Positions 33,498 to 46,320 of a DNA stretch of 64,000 nt are shown in pieces. The DNA is from Erpobdella octoculata (taxonomy: Eukaryota; Annelida; Clitellata; Hirudinida; Erpobdellidae): assembly GCA_963978895.1 (NCBI GenBank), contig OZ022247.1:20425430-20489429 (forward strand), written 5' to 3'. Position 1 is the first letter of the stretch. Each line of letters begins with the position of its first letter. Under the pieces are notes generated by a model. That model did no database searches. It was not told the DNA's origin and was given only the letters and a program-made list of their open reading frames with translations. The position numbers and the translations under genes were made by a program.

Positions 33498-34003
33498 CAG
33501 GGGCGCAACCAGCAGAAAACGCTGGCGGGGCTCAAGTGTAAAAAATGAAAAAAAAAGCCCGCCGCAGAGGAATTTTTTTTTGACTATCTTTAGTGTGCAG
33601 TCTTTTTTTTTTTGGTATCTTTAATAATTTATAAATGAAAGAAAAGAAAGACTGCAAACTAAGGATAGTCAAACTCAGTTTCAAACCAGTTAAAGCAATT
33701 GTAAAAAAAATAAGTTTATGAATAAATGTAGTACCCCCAGTTTTAAAAAAGAAGAAAGCCCACCGCAGGCGAAAATTTTTTTGGACTATCTTGAGTCTGC
33801 AGTCTTTTTTTGGTATCTTTAAGAATTTATTAATGATAGAAAATAAAGACTACAAACTGAAGATAGTCAAAATCAGTCTCAAACCAGTTAAAGCAATTGT
33901 AAAAAAAAAATTATGAATAAATGTAGCACCCCCCCTACCAAAAAAAACTTCTCGAATTTGTAAAAATTGCAGGACCCTCCAATTTGGCCTAGTTGCGCCC
34001 CTG
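33498..34003. mobile_element. hAT-like MITE with internal duplication
   Basis: Ends CAGGGGCGCAACCAG and CTAGTTGCGCCCCTG are inverted repeats. Flanks TAGAGATT (33490-33497) and TAAAGATT (34004-34011) form an 8-bp target duplication with one change. About 195 bp inside is duplicated in tandem, each copy starting GCCC.CCGCAG. Confidence 0.85.
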
Positions 34004-34398
34004 TAAAGATTACTACAGGATAATGATTTGGTAAATCACAGATTACTGCTAAATCTCCGTGATTGTAAAAAAAAAGCTGATGAAAAATATAGGTAGACTG
34101 CGTTTGCAATGAATCAGCGGAGTCCAGGCCCGTAGCTAGCGGGGGGGCTGGGGGGGCTACAGCCCCCCCACTAAAAATGTAAGCCCCCCCCACTAAAATT
34201 TCAAATAAAATTAAATAAAACTAAATAAATAAAGGTAAATTTAAATATAAAATTAATAATAATAATTTGCATGCCTGTAGAATGAATAATTGGTAAAACC
34301 CATACCAAAAAAGAGCAAAAGTACAGATTAGCACGCTACGTGATTCTGTAATATAGTGTTCACCAGAGTGGAATCATTTTTGTGCTGTTTATTTTACC

Positions 34399-34898
34399 AT
34401 GTTGGATGGTATATTAGGAGAGTTGATGGAGAGCTTTGTTGATAGTTATTTAAGTTATTCTAAAGGTTTGACTTGTGCAGTGTCTGCCCTTTTACCAACA
34501 TCAGACAAGTTTTTAGATGTCAACGACCTTAAACCGTTGACGCAACTGCTAAAACAAGACAGGCATGACGATGTTGAAAAATATATTGCAGACGAGGCTC
34601 TCATTACAAGAAGTTTCTAAAAAACAAATTTCAACCAGGCTATAGTCTCCAGGAAATGATGGATTTTATGCTGGACTATAAAGATGCATTTCCTACTCTA
34701 AATTGGCACTATTCAGCTGCAATGACTCTCGGCATCTCGATTGCCACTTGTAAAAATTCATTTTATTGTCTAACACGAGTACTACAACCACAGAGAAGAT
34801 CAATGTCCTATGAGAGAAAAAGCAAACTTGTACTTCTGGCATTTGAAAAATCGCTCTGTAAAGCAATTGATACCTATCAAATACCAAGAATGCAATAA
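34399..34898 (+). pseudogene. hAT transposase C-terminal remnant (broken)
   Basis: Two fragments in different frames, 34399-34620 and 34656-34898, are separated by a frame change near 34620. The second matches the hAT dimerisation region in style: FPTLNWHYSAAMTLGIS, a position where family members have ASAERSFS (here ATCKNSFY), then RSMSYERKSKLVLLAFEK. N-terminal zinc finger and catalytic parts are missing, so it cannot encode an active enzyme. Confidence 0.75.
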
Positions 34899-36178
34899 AA
34901 TAAAATCGGATTCAAATAATTGTCTTGAAAATGATCAAACCATATTATAATGAAATGGACTTTTTAGTTTAGTTTCTCATTTCAAGCTACTACACATCCA
35001 TTCATGTTTTACACATGAAAATTGTCATGAGTTTCATAATCAGTGCTTGGACGTAGTCTTACAATATTATAATAACTTTAATCTTACAGTTTTAGCTTAG
35101 CTGACAAACTTTGGCTTTTGATTTTTGAATGACTCTCAATAATTCAAACTATTTTCATTATTTAGTATTTTTTAGTGCTAGTCTGACACTGTAATACTAT
35201 TAACCCCAATATTCTGAACTGATTAATTCAAAGAAACAATTTAAAGCTTACTGTCAAACCACACAATCTTTTCAACAATATAAGTTTAATGATAGACTTG
35301 ATATATAATCTAATCTTCTATTTAGATTGTTTAGAAACTGATGACAAGTTTTATGGGTAACACATGAATGGATGTTTAGTAAGTATTAGTAACTTAAAAT
35401 GAGAAAGTAAACTAAATAGTATATTTTATTATAATGTGGTTTGATCTTTGTCAAAACAAATATTTAAATCCGATTTTATTTTATTGATTTCTTGGCATTT
35501 GATACAGATGTACAAGTTTTTATCAAAAATAAAATAAGTAAGTTATTGTATTGTGGACTATAACGGTTGTCTTAATCAATAATTAAATTTGGACAATTTT
35601 ATTCAGTGCTGTCATCCCAGTGGTGTGCCATGCACGCATCAAAAATCAAGATTGTGGATAACAACAAGCATAATGTTATTTGACAAAATTGCCTGTGGAA
35701 ATTGTTAATTTTTGTTATTACGAGCAACATAAAGCAACTCTTAGAAAATCTAAAATTAAATAATAGGATATCCAAAATTGGATGCAATTTTTTGTCAAAT
35801 GCTACAAAATGCTTTGGCGAATCTCCTTATCGCGAGAGGCTTCGCACTTGCGGCGCTCGCGCTTAGGCTTCTTCGGTGCCTTCGTTCGTCAGTAGTCCCC
35901 CTACTAATTTTCATAGCCCCCTCCACTCACTAAATCCTGCCTACGGGCCTGGGTTAAATGCTGTTACTTTAAGGAGCAGTCATCAAGAAATTCCAAAAGA
36001 AATTGATATTAACATTTTAATCGATGATTTCATTAAAAAACAACATGAATAGCACATTTATAGAAATATTGTAAGATGAAGATGATTCATCTTACGTATT
36101 TTCATAATAGTTGTTTATTTTATTTTATTATGTGTGCATATTTTGGTTGTGTTGAAACAATAGTCATTTATGTATGAA

Positions 36179-37787
36179 CTAGCAGTGCCCGTAGCGGCTT
36201 CGCTCGCATGAAATTAGAGAGTTTGAACCGTGCATCCATAGTAGAGATCAATTTTTTAGGTCTCGGAACGGCCCGTCGACAACTTAGCCCAGCCCGTTTT
36301 AAAAACCTAAACTCCTGGCCCGGAACAGCCCGTTTGAATTAGGCCCGGCCCATTCTTACAGGCCTAGAAGTTCTATATACTTGATGAAAAACTTCGGCCC
36401 GTCCCACCTTGACTTCAGGTTTGGCCCGGCCCAACTGAAGACCCTAAAATCACTAAAATATCTATATACTTGGTGAAAAACCTCGGCCCGTCCTACTTTG
36501 ATTTAAGGTTTGGCCTGGCCCGTGTGAAGACTCTAAAACAACGGCTTGGCCCAACCGGTGATAAACTGGACTTAGCTACTTTTAACCGGCACAAAACTTC
36601 AAAATACTAATTTTTAAATTTGTAGCACTTACAGTTTTTGAGTAGCAGTTATTTTGAAATCAAATAACCCTTATTTCCACCCCACATTTGAGGTCCTGGA
36701 AACCAAATTTTTAAAAAATGTTGAAACACTTATATCATTATTTTTTGAGTAAATACTAAATACTAATTTTGACATCTGTAGCATTCACAGTTTTTGAGTA
36801 GCAGTTACTTTAAAAACCAAAGAAACCTTTTTCCACCCCACATTTGAGATCATGAAAACCAAAATTTCATATATCCTTATTTTTAGAGTAGAAACTAAAT
36901 ACTAATTTTTACTTTTGTATCATTTACAGTTTTTGAGTAGCAGTTACTTTAAACACCAAGTAACCCAATTTTCCACCCCATATTTGAGGTCCTGAAAACC
37001 AAATTTTCAAAAAATAGTGAAACACGTATATCATTATTTTTAGAGTAGAAACTAAATACTAATTTTTACTTTTGTAGCATTTACAGTTTTTGAGTATCAG
37101 TTACTTTAAAAACCAAGTAAATTTAAGTAAAATCCAGCCCAAATTTAAGGTCCTGGAAACCAAATTAATAAAAAAATGGTGAAACACGTATATCTTTATT
37201 TTTAGAATAGAAACTTAATACTAATTTTTAAATCTGTGGTATTTACAGTTTTTGAGTAGCAGTTACTTTAAAAAACAAATAACCCTATTTTCCACCCCAC
37301 ATTTGAAGTCCTGGAAAACAAATTTTCAAAAAATGCTAAAACACGTATTTCATTATTTTTGGAATAGAAACTAAATACTAATTTTTACTCCTGTAGCATT
37401 AACAGTTTTTGAGTAGAAGCTACTTTAAAAACCAAATAACCCAATTTTCCAACCCACATTTGAGGTCCGGGAAACCGAATTTTCAAAAAATGGTGAAACA
37501 CGTATCTTTTTATTTTTCAAAAAGAATCTATATACCAAATTTCAAAATCTCCTCATTTTTGGTTTTTGAGATATACAATGTTTTAGAAAAAAGTTTGTTT
37601 TTCAGTTTTTTCCCCTCAGGAGCAAAATTTTCAAAAATCGTTTCTTAGCGGATGTTTACGCTATAAAAGTAATATAAGTTCCAAATTTCACGTTCCTAGG
37701 ATGAGGCGTTTGAGCTCGGCGTTGATTATCAGTCAGTCATCTGTCAGTCAGTCAGTCAGTCAGGACATGTTCTTTTATATATATAGA
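36179..37787 (-). mobile_element. Helitron with both canonical ends (family 2)
   Basis: On the minus strand it begins TCTATATATATAAAAG, ends CTAG, and is flanked by A on the 5' side and T on the 3' side: an insertion between A and T without duplication. An AGCG-AAGC-CGCT hairpin lies 10 bases before the terminal CTAG. These are the signatures of Helitrons. No Rep/helicase gene is present (1.6 kb). The interior has about six tandem units of 140-160 bp (36605-37500), each with 'cagtttttgagtagcagtta' and 'ttccaccccacatttgag' blocks. Confidence 0.8.
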
Positions 37788-37965
37788 TGTATCTGTGTGT
37801 ATATGTGTGTATATGTGTGTATATATATGTATATATATATGTATATGTATGTATATGTGTATATTTGTGCTCCTGTGACATTGTGTTTGCGTATAATTTT
37901 TGTATCATTAATGTATATATATGTATATGTGTGTTTGAGTGTATATATACATGGATGGATGTATG

Positions 37966-37974
<9 letters not shown>

Positions 37975-38016
<42 letters not shown>

Positions 38017-38042
38017 GTATATATATGTGTATATATATATAA
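37975..38042. repeat. (TA)n with TG interruptions
   Basis: TATA/TATGTA microsatellite directly beyond the 5' end of the Helitron (37788-38042). Frames on both strands (YIYIYI) are artefacts. Confidence 0.9.
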
Positions 38043-39371
38043 TTGGTATTGGTCTTTTTCCTTTTTGTGGTCCTCAATAAGAAAATGAGTTGTCTTGGTA
38101 GAGAAATTGGAATTATCAGAAAGATTTGTCAGAACCGGGTTAACTTCTGCAAAGTGAGATAATTCAGTTTAGAGTCAAGAAAAGGATTATATTCAAGGAA
38201 GAATAATAAAGTTAAAATAAATTCGAAAATATTGTGTTATAAATAACTTCGACTTTAACGTTACGAATCGCTAGAAAGCATATTCCTCTACGTTTACAAA
38301 TATGCATACTGTTATTTGACAAAATTGCCTGTGGAAATTGTTAATTTTTGTTATTACGAGCAACATATCAAAAATTGGATGCCATTTTTTGTCAAATGCT
38401 ACAAAATGCTTTGGCGAATCTCCTTATCGCGAGGGGCTTCGCACCTGCGGCACTCGCGGTCAGGCTTCTTCGGTGCCTTCGTTCGTCAGTAGCCCCCAGC
38501 CCCCCTACTAATTTTCATAGCCCCCCACTCACTAAATCCTGCCTACGGGCCTGGCGGAGTCACTGGACATTTGATATGTAATGGAAAATTTTTTATTAGG
38601 ACTGAATGGAAACATTGTAATAAAAATTTGGGTTGGCGGAGATTTTGTGAAGATTATGTCAAAAACAAATTTAGCTTTGTTCTTTCCATAATAAGGAAAT
38701 CTGTCTGCGTCACACACAATACATTCTTATATTAAAAAAAAAATTGGCCAGTACCGGTTGATTCTGACAAACCAAATTAACGAATGAGGCTTATGAATGC
38801 TTACCAGCCACAGCTGGTTTCCATCACTGATCTACCACAGGTGCGTGAAAGGCTGATCGAGTTTGCCTGGGCATGAGCATATATGGTTATGATTTGTGTG
38901 GTTATTATAAAGTCGTTAATGAAAAATTGCTTTGGATAACAATATAGAATGCTATAAAAAATATGGCATTCGTTTATTTCAAGTAATCTGTCTGCTTAAA
39001 GCAATATTGCTTAACTGTTACTTTTTGAATTTTACTATAGTAAGCGCTTCGGTTAAGGTTAAAGTTGACCTCTTTAATTTGCTCTTCATACCTACTTCGA
39101 TTGTTTTGTTTACTTCGCCATCGCATAATTGAGTTGGAGTTGTCTGGCCGAAGAAATCTTTAGGTCGCAATCTAGATCTAGAGAGTAATCGGAATGTTTA
39201 AATAGTAGTTTTTCCTATGTGTTAGTCTTTATAAAAAGAATTGTTTAAAAGTTGCAGATGGCTAAAATCGGTTCATTTTCAGTGGATTATTATTTACTTC
39301 TTCATTGATCGTGAGACTGTATTCACTGTATCGATCGTCGAATAAAGTACAATTTCAGTTATTTTTCAAAA

Positions 39372-42300
39372 ATGAACATGATGGATCAGCCATGGCTAAG
39401 CCTTGAACTACCTTATGGGTGGGAAATGAAATTTGACCCTCAAAGAAAAAGACAGTAAATATAAAATAATTTATAATTTTATTTACATTAGTCGAGAGCT
39501 TGTAAACATTTCTGAACTGTTATTTGCTTGCAGTTTTTTTCTTGACCACATTAATAAAGCAACAACGTGGGATGATCCGAGAATTAAAATCTGGACTGAA
39601 AGAAAAGCCAGAGAAGATCAGATTCTATCACAATTTCCAAAAGTTGGCAAAGACATCATCTCGATGGTTCTCAAAAGCTCCGACGGAGACATCAGTGAAG
39701 CTTGTGCGGTTTTAAAAGAAATGGGTTATGAGAAGAAGCAGACGTCAGCTGCTACTTCTGATAGTCTATTTCATGTTTGTAGCTTTTTTGATGATTAATT
39801 TTAGATTGTTATTGATTTATTTTACTAAAAAAAAATTGACGAAAGAAGGTTATAGAGATGTAATTTTTTTCTAATTTGTCAATTTATAATAATTGCTTTA
39901 TTTATATGTATCTATGGTTTTTATCGTGCTGAAAGTTGCATTTTTTTATTTAGCTGCCATCACAGTTTTTAGTATTATATTGATCGGTTGACGTGTAACA
40001 AAATTTTTCCATGATATGAAGATGAATATTTTCACCAGACCTTGTCACTCCTGACACGACCGGATACGCTGTCTCCAAAAAGTGGTTCATCAGTCCCGTT
40101 AGATTCGGTCAGAGATGCTCTTGTCCGTTCCTCATCACCGTGCTCCTCCGTCACCAAGGCGAAGTCGAGTCATTCGGAAACGAATTCAACGATTTCTAAT
40201 TCATCGGAAGAAGATAAGAAGAAAGGTTTGGGCACTTGCCATTTGAAATCGTTGTTTTTTTTATACTCTTTCTTTGTTACCGCAATTTGGAAAAGTATAC
40301 TAAGGGTGGTATAATGCCTGGCTTTTCATCTGTCACCATAGAATTGCTATGTGAAATAAATTGGCTTAAAGATAATTTAATTGTGTCTCTTCTATGTAGG
40401 TACAAAATAGACTATGAGGCTTGGCGGTGCAGTGGTAGAGTTTTTGACTTCTATGCTTGGAGTTTCGGATTCAAATCATAGGCAGGAAAACTCCACACTG
40501 CATAACTCTTTTGAGCAAGGGGTTCACTCTTATGGCTCAGGTCAACTCAGTCTTTCATTCATTTCTGGTAGTCGAATGAGTAATACCAGTTTGTTAATTG
40601 GGAAGAATAAGGTTTGGTTTTGCACATGTTAGCTCCAGACACAGGTGCAAGTGGCAGGTAAAACTGTGTGGTCCCCTATGCATGAGCTGTTTCTGGTGCT
40701 ACTGCATGTGCTCTGCTGGTTCAAAGGTGACATTTTATTGCATTTACCTTGACCTTTATATCTTCCATTCTACTTTGTCATGTTTAGCTACTGCTGGTGT
40801 GATTGTATTATCTCTTCATTGAATTAAGGTTATGTAAACTGTCTTGCATATTAAACTTTAATAATATTGGTAAGCTGTTTTGGCTGTGGGAAATGTGGAT
40901 GTGCACAAACTGTAGAAGTGAAATTAAATGTTTCATCTGTTTCCTGAATTGCGTCGTTTGGTGAGGTGATTAAACAAACAAATCGTATAAAATGTTAGAA
41001 TTAGTCGTTCCACTCTTAAAATTAAGTTAAAATTATATATCGTTTACTTGTTTTAAGATGATCCTAGGTTAAAGGGTACTACTAAACACTTCTAACTGCA
41101 CTGGATGAAATATAAATGGTGTGGTTCTGAGTGGTTATTAAATCACAGAAATATATTTGAAGCAGCTTCCAGGTTATATCAAAATGGAAAAACATTTGCT
41201 CTTAAAAAAATGTATAGGGAAACTGCGTTGATGACATTATTACAATTGCTTAAATGTTGAGGTAATTAGTACTAATTAGGTTAACTAAGAAACATTTTCT
41301 TTAAATTAAATATTTTTTGCAATTGATGCAGGGGTGATAACCATTGTGAAAAACAAAAGATATTTTTATTAACAAATTGATTGTTTAAGTGAAGCAACTG
41401 AAGTAGCTGCTACATCATTTGTGATGTTATTTTAATGAAAGCTAAGAGGGTTTGTTGTCTACTTTATGGTGCAATTGGCAGGAGATTGGAAGCTAACTGG
41501 CTGGCTGGCTGTATTAGAGTAAACAGTTGCACAATACCTCAATGAGACCAATCAATCCATCATTGTTTGAAAAAACAAAACTTGCTCATACGCGCAAATC
41601 GATGAGTATTTACGATTTTAATAGCAGACTCACTTGTTGGTTCTAATCTATCATGTGTTAAATAATTAATTGCACTTTTATGTCTATGTTTATGTTGGGT
41701 CTGTTTCTGTTTAATCGCTCTTTTCTGGTTTAAGTTGTTGCTTCACCACATTGCTTGGCTGTCTGTTATATAGTATAGTTTTGTGTGTATTAGCAGTAAA
41801 TAGTTAATAATAAGTTAATATTTACTTAATAATTAACTTGAATCAGCTCTGCATTATCGGCCTTATGCATACTAACAAGGCGTTTATAACTATAACACAA
41901 GGTTGATTTGATTATTTTGATTTGATGGCTTTATACTTTATTTTATATAAATAAATGAACAGACCAACTCATTACCAGTTTGTTGAGTCTTTTAGTGATT
42001 GGTTGAGTTTGTGTTGGTGAAATAATTAAGCACAGTAATAGTAAGTTAGTGACTGAATCCTTTACTTTAAAACTGGAAACTGGTGCAGATATTGTGTTGC
42101 TTGCATTGTCCTACATTACTACACTCTATACTACTACACTGTTTTAGTAATCTTTCTTGTGACCTATGTTATGTTGCAATGTGATAATATATTAAATAAT
42201 TATATAGTATATACATTACTATAAATTATACAAAACATATACACGACAAGTATTTCCTACAACTTAGTAACACGTTTATTTGGAAATCATTCACTTGGAC

Positions 42301-44941
42301 GGGTTTGAGGTGGTTGGTTAGGGAAAGGTTTGCAACGGGACTACTGTAGGTTCTCATAGGGGGACTACTGTAGGCCAAACTCGTCAAAGTAAATGATTAC
42401 CAGTTATTTATATTATTAAATATCATGTGATTACGTTATGAGTTTTTATCTTTAATTTCTCACTCCTATGTGGTCATAAGAATACACTATTAAATATACA
42501 ATATTCTGAGAATGTATATATAACTTACACGAGAATATACAATATGTGTTTATCCAATTATAATGACAAGACAGTGATGATTGTTTACTACAGGTGAGAA
42601 AAAGAGCAGTGCAGTTCACAAGCACAATCAACAGCAGCAGCAGAAGAAAAAAACAGGTAGACTTTAACATTGTATTTATTAAATAATGCAATTAAAATAA
42701 AAATTAATTTTTTTTTTCATTCTAACGTTTTATTTCTTGGGTTGAGTTTTTTGGTTATATCCGGTTTGAAATGAAACAAGCTGTTTTTCATTTTGCATTT
42801 TGTTTGTGTGTTATTGTGTTATGATGAGGAATCCCGGTTTTTGTTTGAAAAGGATAGAAAGGTTGTACAATTTGTTAAGGGGAAAATGGACTAAAAAGTG
42901 ATATGCTAAGATGAGAAAAGATACTGAAAAGTTATAAAAGTCTTTTAAAACAACATGTCTTGTTGTAAACTTTTTAAACTTCAATTGTTTTTTTAGTTTA
43001 TTTAATTGTGTAAATTGTTGTTATTATTTTCAACAACAAAAAAAGAAAAAAAAGAAAGTCACCACGGGAATGGAAAAGCTGGACATTCCTCCAGTAAACA
43101 TGATCATCATCATCATCATACAGGGTTTGTTTTGGTTGCAGTGCTATCTAAACAGCAGCAGAAATTTCAATTTATGTACAAACATACATCATCACAAAAC
43201 TTATTTGCTCAATTGAATTAAAATTCTAGATAGAATGACAATCAGAGTTATGTACTAATTAATGATTGTTTGTTGGGTTGAATGACAATCAGTTATGATG
43301 TACTAATTATTGTGTGTTACTGTGATGTGGTTGGTTTCTTGGAGATGTGTCATATTTAATATTTATGTGTTTTTGTTTTTGACAGGTTGCCTCTAAAACA
43401 CTGTGGTGAGATTTTGTTATCTTTTTTTCCTGTGTTTTTTGCTTCTCTTCTCTTTAAAAATTTGCATTACAGAAGTGCCAAGAATGGTGGTTTGTGTTTC
43501 AGAGATTGAACCTGCTATGCTCGTGCTGTATCTTGCATTTTAACGATTTTAAATGTATCTGTCTTAATTAGCATAAAGACGTTTACAGATTTCCATCTGG
43601 TTGCATATTTTAAAAATTAATTTAAACTTGCCCGTAGAAGGTACATTTGACACAGGTGTGACAACCTTGATAACCTTGCCATGGTCAAACATGGGACTTC
43701 CTGGGTGTCAGAAATGGAATTTATAATGTATTTAATCATTTTCAGGAACTTCTTCAACTCAGACCAGTGTTGAACAAAAAGAGGTGGAGGAAGATAGCAA
43801 GTAATATGTTTATTTATTTATTTATTTACAACTTTATATATATATATATAATTAGGAATAATTGAAAATTTGGTTATAATAATGTTTGCGAAGTGCCGGG
43901 TAAAATGAAAAATGAGATTTTTGGGTTGAGCATTCTATAAATTAGTGACAGTGTTAATTGTTCGTAAGTGTCATTATTGTTACGATGTGGCTTTGAAGTG
44001 CAAGCCCCTAACGAGGGATACAAATTTGGTGCTGTTGACGAAATTAATTAAGCAGCTGGTTTAAAGAAATTTTTTTGGACAATTTGTAATAAAGCAATGC
44101 ACAATGTCTGTAGTTGTAAAAATAATACCAGAATATTGTTATTTTTAATTTTGTGATTATATTTATTATGATGGACGAAGAAGTACAACAGTTTACAATT
44201 CGTGGCACTAAATGTATTCAATTTCTGAAAATTTAGTCATAATACACAAAAGTTTGCATGAGGATGTATCATTATAGCTCCAAAACATTGTTGTGGTGTT
44301 AATTCTAAATATTTAAAAAAAATTTAATTGACGTTGGATTTGACTACATTATGTTGTATTGAAACATTTTCACATGATCAACGTGTTATTTTTTCAGAGT
44401 AAATCCAAATCGCATCAATTTAAGAAATTTTGTCTCCATCAGTGTTGGACCTAACAAGGATTTGGCAAGGGGACCTGATCACAATTTGTTAAAGTACATT
44501 TTTTGTATTGTCATTTAAAAATGATAGGCTTGGTTTATTATTATACTTGAATGTCTCACAGAGAACATATTTAATGCAAATATATTATAAAACTAGGAAA
44601 ATCTGTAAACAATAGTCAAATATATAACATTTAAATTTTTTGGCAATTAGAAATCATAGTTATTTGGCATAAGACCAAAAATTTGCCAAAGCTGTTACTG
44701 ACAAAACAAGTGCAACCTATAAATGTCCTCCATCTGGGGTTAACATTCATATCATGCACCCTATAATAAATAATCTCTACCTGAATTGTTTTAATTTGTT
44801 TTCAGCAGTGACAGACCACCTGCTTATGAAGGGCACAACCCTGCCTTGTGTTCGGGACCTTCACCTAGTAATGTCTGTGGACCTCAGAAGGGACTTTACA
44901 AAGGCCCGCAAGCAAAACTCCTCAGTGCTGACACCATCTGA
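39372..44941 (+). CDS. WW plus CUE-like domain adaptor with PPAY motif
   Basis: Nine exons (39372-39454, 39534-39774, 40039-40225, 42594-42656, 43046-43124, 43386-43405, 43746-43800, 44398-44493, 44806-44941) give 319 residues. Residues 13-44 are a WW domain: LPYGWEMKFDPQ, then FFLDHINKATTWDDPR, with the two Trp (17, 40) 23 apart and Pro43. Residues 54-94 look like a CUE/UBA ubiquitin-binding three-helix fold (ILSQFPKVGKDIISMVL, GDISEACAVLKEMGYE). A Ser-rich linker, a Lys/Gln/His-rich region (QQQQQKKK, HDHHHHH) and a GPN/GP-rich tail follow, with RPPAYE near the end, a classic WW ligand. WW plus ubiquitin binding suggests a role around ubiquitin ligases or sorting; the orthologue was not recognised. 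Exons 5 and 6 are the least certain. AATAAA lies at about 45188. Confidence 0.72.
40421..40740 (+). mobile_element. tRNA-derived SINE in WW/CUE intron 3
   Basis: The segment carries a pol III-type split promoter: A-box-like TGGCGGTGCAGTGGTAGAG at 40422-40440 and B-box-like GGATTCAAATC at 40467-40477, spaced as in a tRNA. Unrelated sequence continues to about 40740. The 3' border is uncertain. Confidence 0.6.
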
Positions 44942-45191
44942 CTCTTCATTTTCTTCATTATTCTTGCTCTCTCTCTCTCTCTCTTTCTTTCTCTCTATCT
45001 CTCTCTTTCTCTATTTCTGCCAGTATATCTTTTTCCTCATGTTAGCATTGCACTTTATTGATGCAAATTTTTTGGCTTTTTAAAATCATAATTGCTAATA
45101 ACAAAGAAAAGAAAAGAGTTAGGCCAAAGGAGATAATTCATACATAGATGTTGACAATATTTTGGTTTCATTCTATTTCATCCTGTTAATA

Positions 45192-45317
45192 AACTTTATC
45201 GAGTCTCATAGTACTTTATCGAGTCTCATAGTACTTTATCGAGTCTCATAGTACTTTATCGAGTCTCGTAGTACTTTATCGAGTCTCATAGTACTTTATC
45301 GAGTCTCATAGTACTTT
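45192..45317. repeat. 20-bp tandem repeat, six copies
   Basis: Unit ACTTTATCGAGTCTCATAGT, one copy with a single change. The array starts within the AATAAA polyadenylation signal of the WW/CUE gene. Confidence 0.95.
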
Positions 45318-46320
45318 GATGTGGCCTCGTTTCTTGTGCTTATTAATCTTCAAAGTTTTTTCTTCTAAGATTTTTCTATCCCCTTGTTGTTTGTTGAATT
45401 AAGTCTTCTTTCAGGATCTTGTCATTTTTTTTTCTTTCTTGTGTTTATTTTCGGTCGTTGTACTAATAATGTTTATAATCTGCAGCTTTAAAATATAACC
45501 TTCAAATTATGCAGCGTCTCTTTAATACTTCAGCACTAACTTTCTTCGGACGAGTAGTTTTTATTTAATTGTTCAATGAAATGATAATGTGTGTTCAGAG
45601 TTCAAGTTGAGAATTAGCATGATACGAACTTGACAGTTTTGTCAGTAAAATAAAATCCAAAGTGATGGCGTTAGTATGTGCAAAACATTTCGCTGTTGTT
45701 TGTAGGTCTTTTACAGGTTGCTCAGTACCTAGTGTAAATAAAAAGTTATTGTTGTAGGGAATGGGAAGATATTTGGGGAATCTATAATTTGATTTGTGGT
45801 TAAGCCAACTCAGATTTTTCATAAACTTCCCTATATATATGATTTGTGGTTAAACCAACTCACAGATTTTCTATAAACTTCCCTTGCCTTATTTCTATTT
45901 CTGTGAGGCTGTGGTTTTATTTCTCATGAGAATACTCATAAACTAAACTAAAGAAAATCTAATTTCTTAAAATGTTGAAGTATACTATTTGAGAAGATGT
46001 ACAAAATTTAACAGAATTGAAATAATGATGAATGATTGAGTTTAATATTTCAGCTTGCAGGTTTCTTAATTTTCGCTGTAAATAATTTTAACTGTTAAAA
46101 GAATCAATAACTACAAAAATAACGCAGTGAAACTGGTTTGTAGTGGAAGGAATCTAAGCACGTTTTCTCAATCTCACTGAAAATAATTTCTTTGTTATAA
46201 TTCATGGTCCTCTACACCAGGTGTTATAGCACTCAAATAGCAAGATCTAGGAATCACCGAAGAGGTTCCTGTTGTGGATCATAATTTAGCCATTTTTTGT
46301 TTCCCTCCTCTTTTGTCCAG

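Larger units (their letters stand above)
34125..38553 (+). mobile_element. Composite hAT element with nested insertions
   Basis: Left end CAGGCCCGTAGCTAG and right end GCCTACGGGCCTG are inverted repeats, and both sides are flanked by an identical GCGGAGTC (34117-34124, 38554-38561). A second copy of the right end closes at 35951. The last 250 bp (38308-38553) repeat most of 35670-35951, so the block records two copies or an internal rearrangement. A broken transposase sits near the left end and a Helitron is inserted at 36179-37787. Confidence 0.85.
30994..39371. other. Gene-free block of nested transposons
   Basis: Between the fibrinogen gene start and the WW/CUE gene there is no intact host exon. 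It holds a 39-bp tandem array, dispersed repeat A, three hAT-like elements (one nested with a Helitron), and a possible GGTTTCGG-rich element at about 31758-32160. The last has matching inverted ends (agaccgaccga / ggtcggcttct) but no readable target duplication. Confidence 0.6.

Noticed and set aside
36070..36100. Small hairpin GTAAGATGAA..TTCATCTTAC as a terminator or RNA gene
   Set aside because: Short, isolated and within transposon debris; no supporting context.
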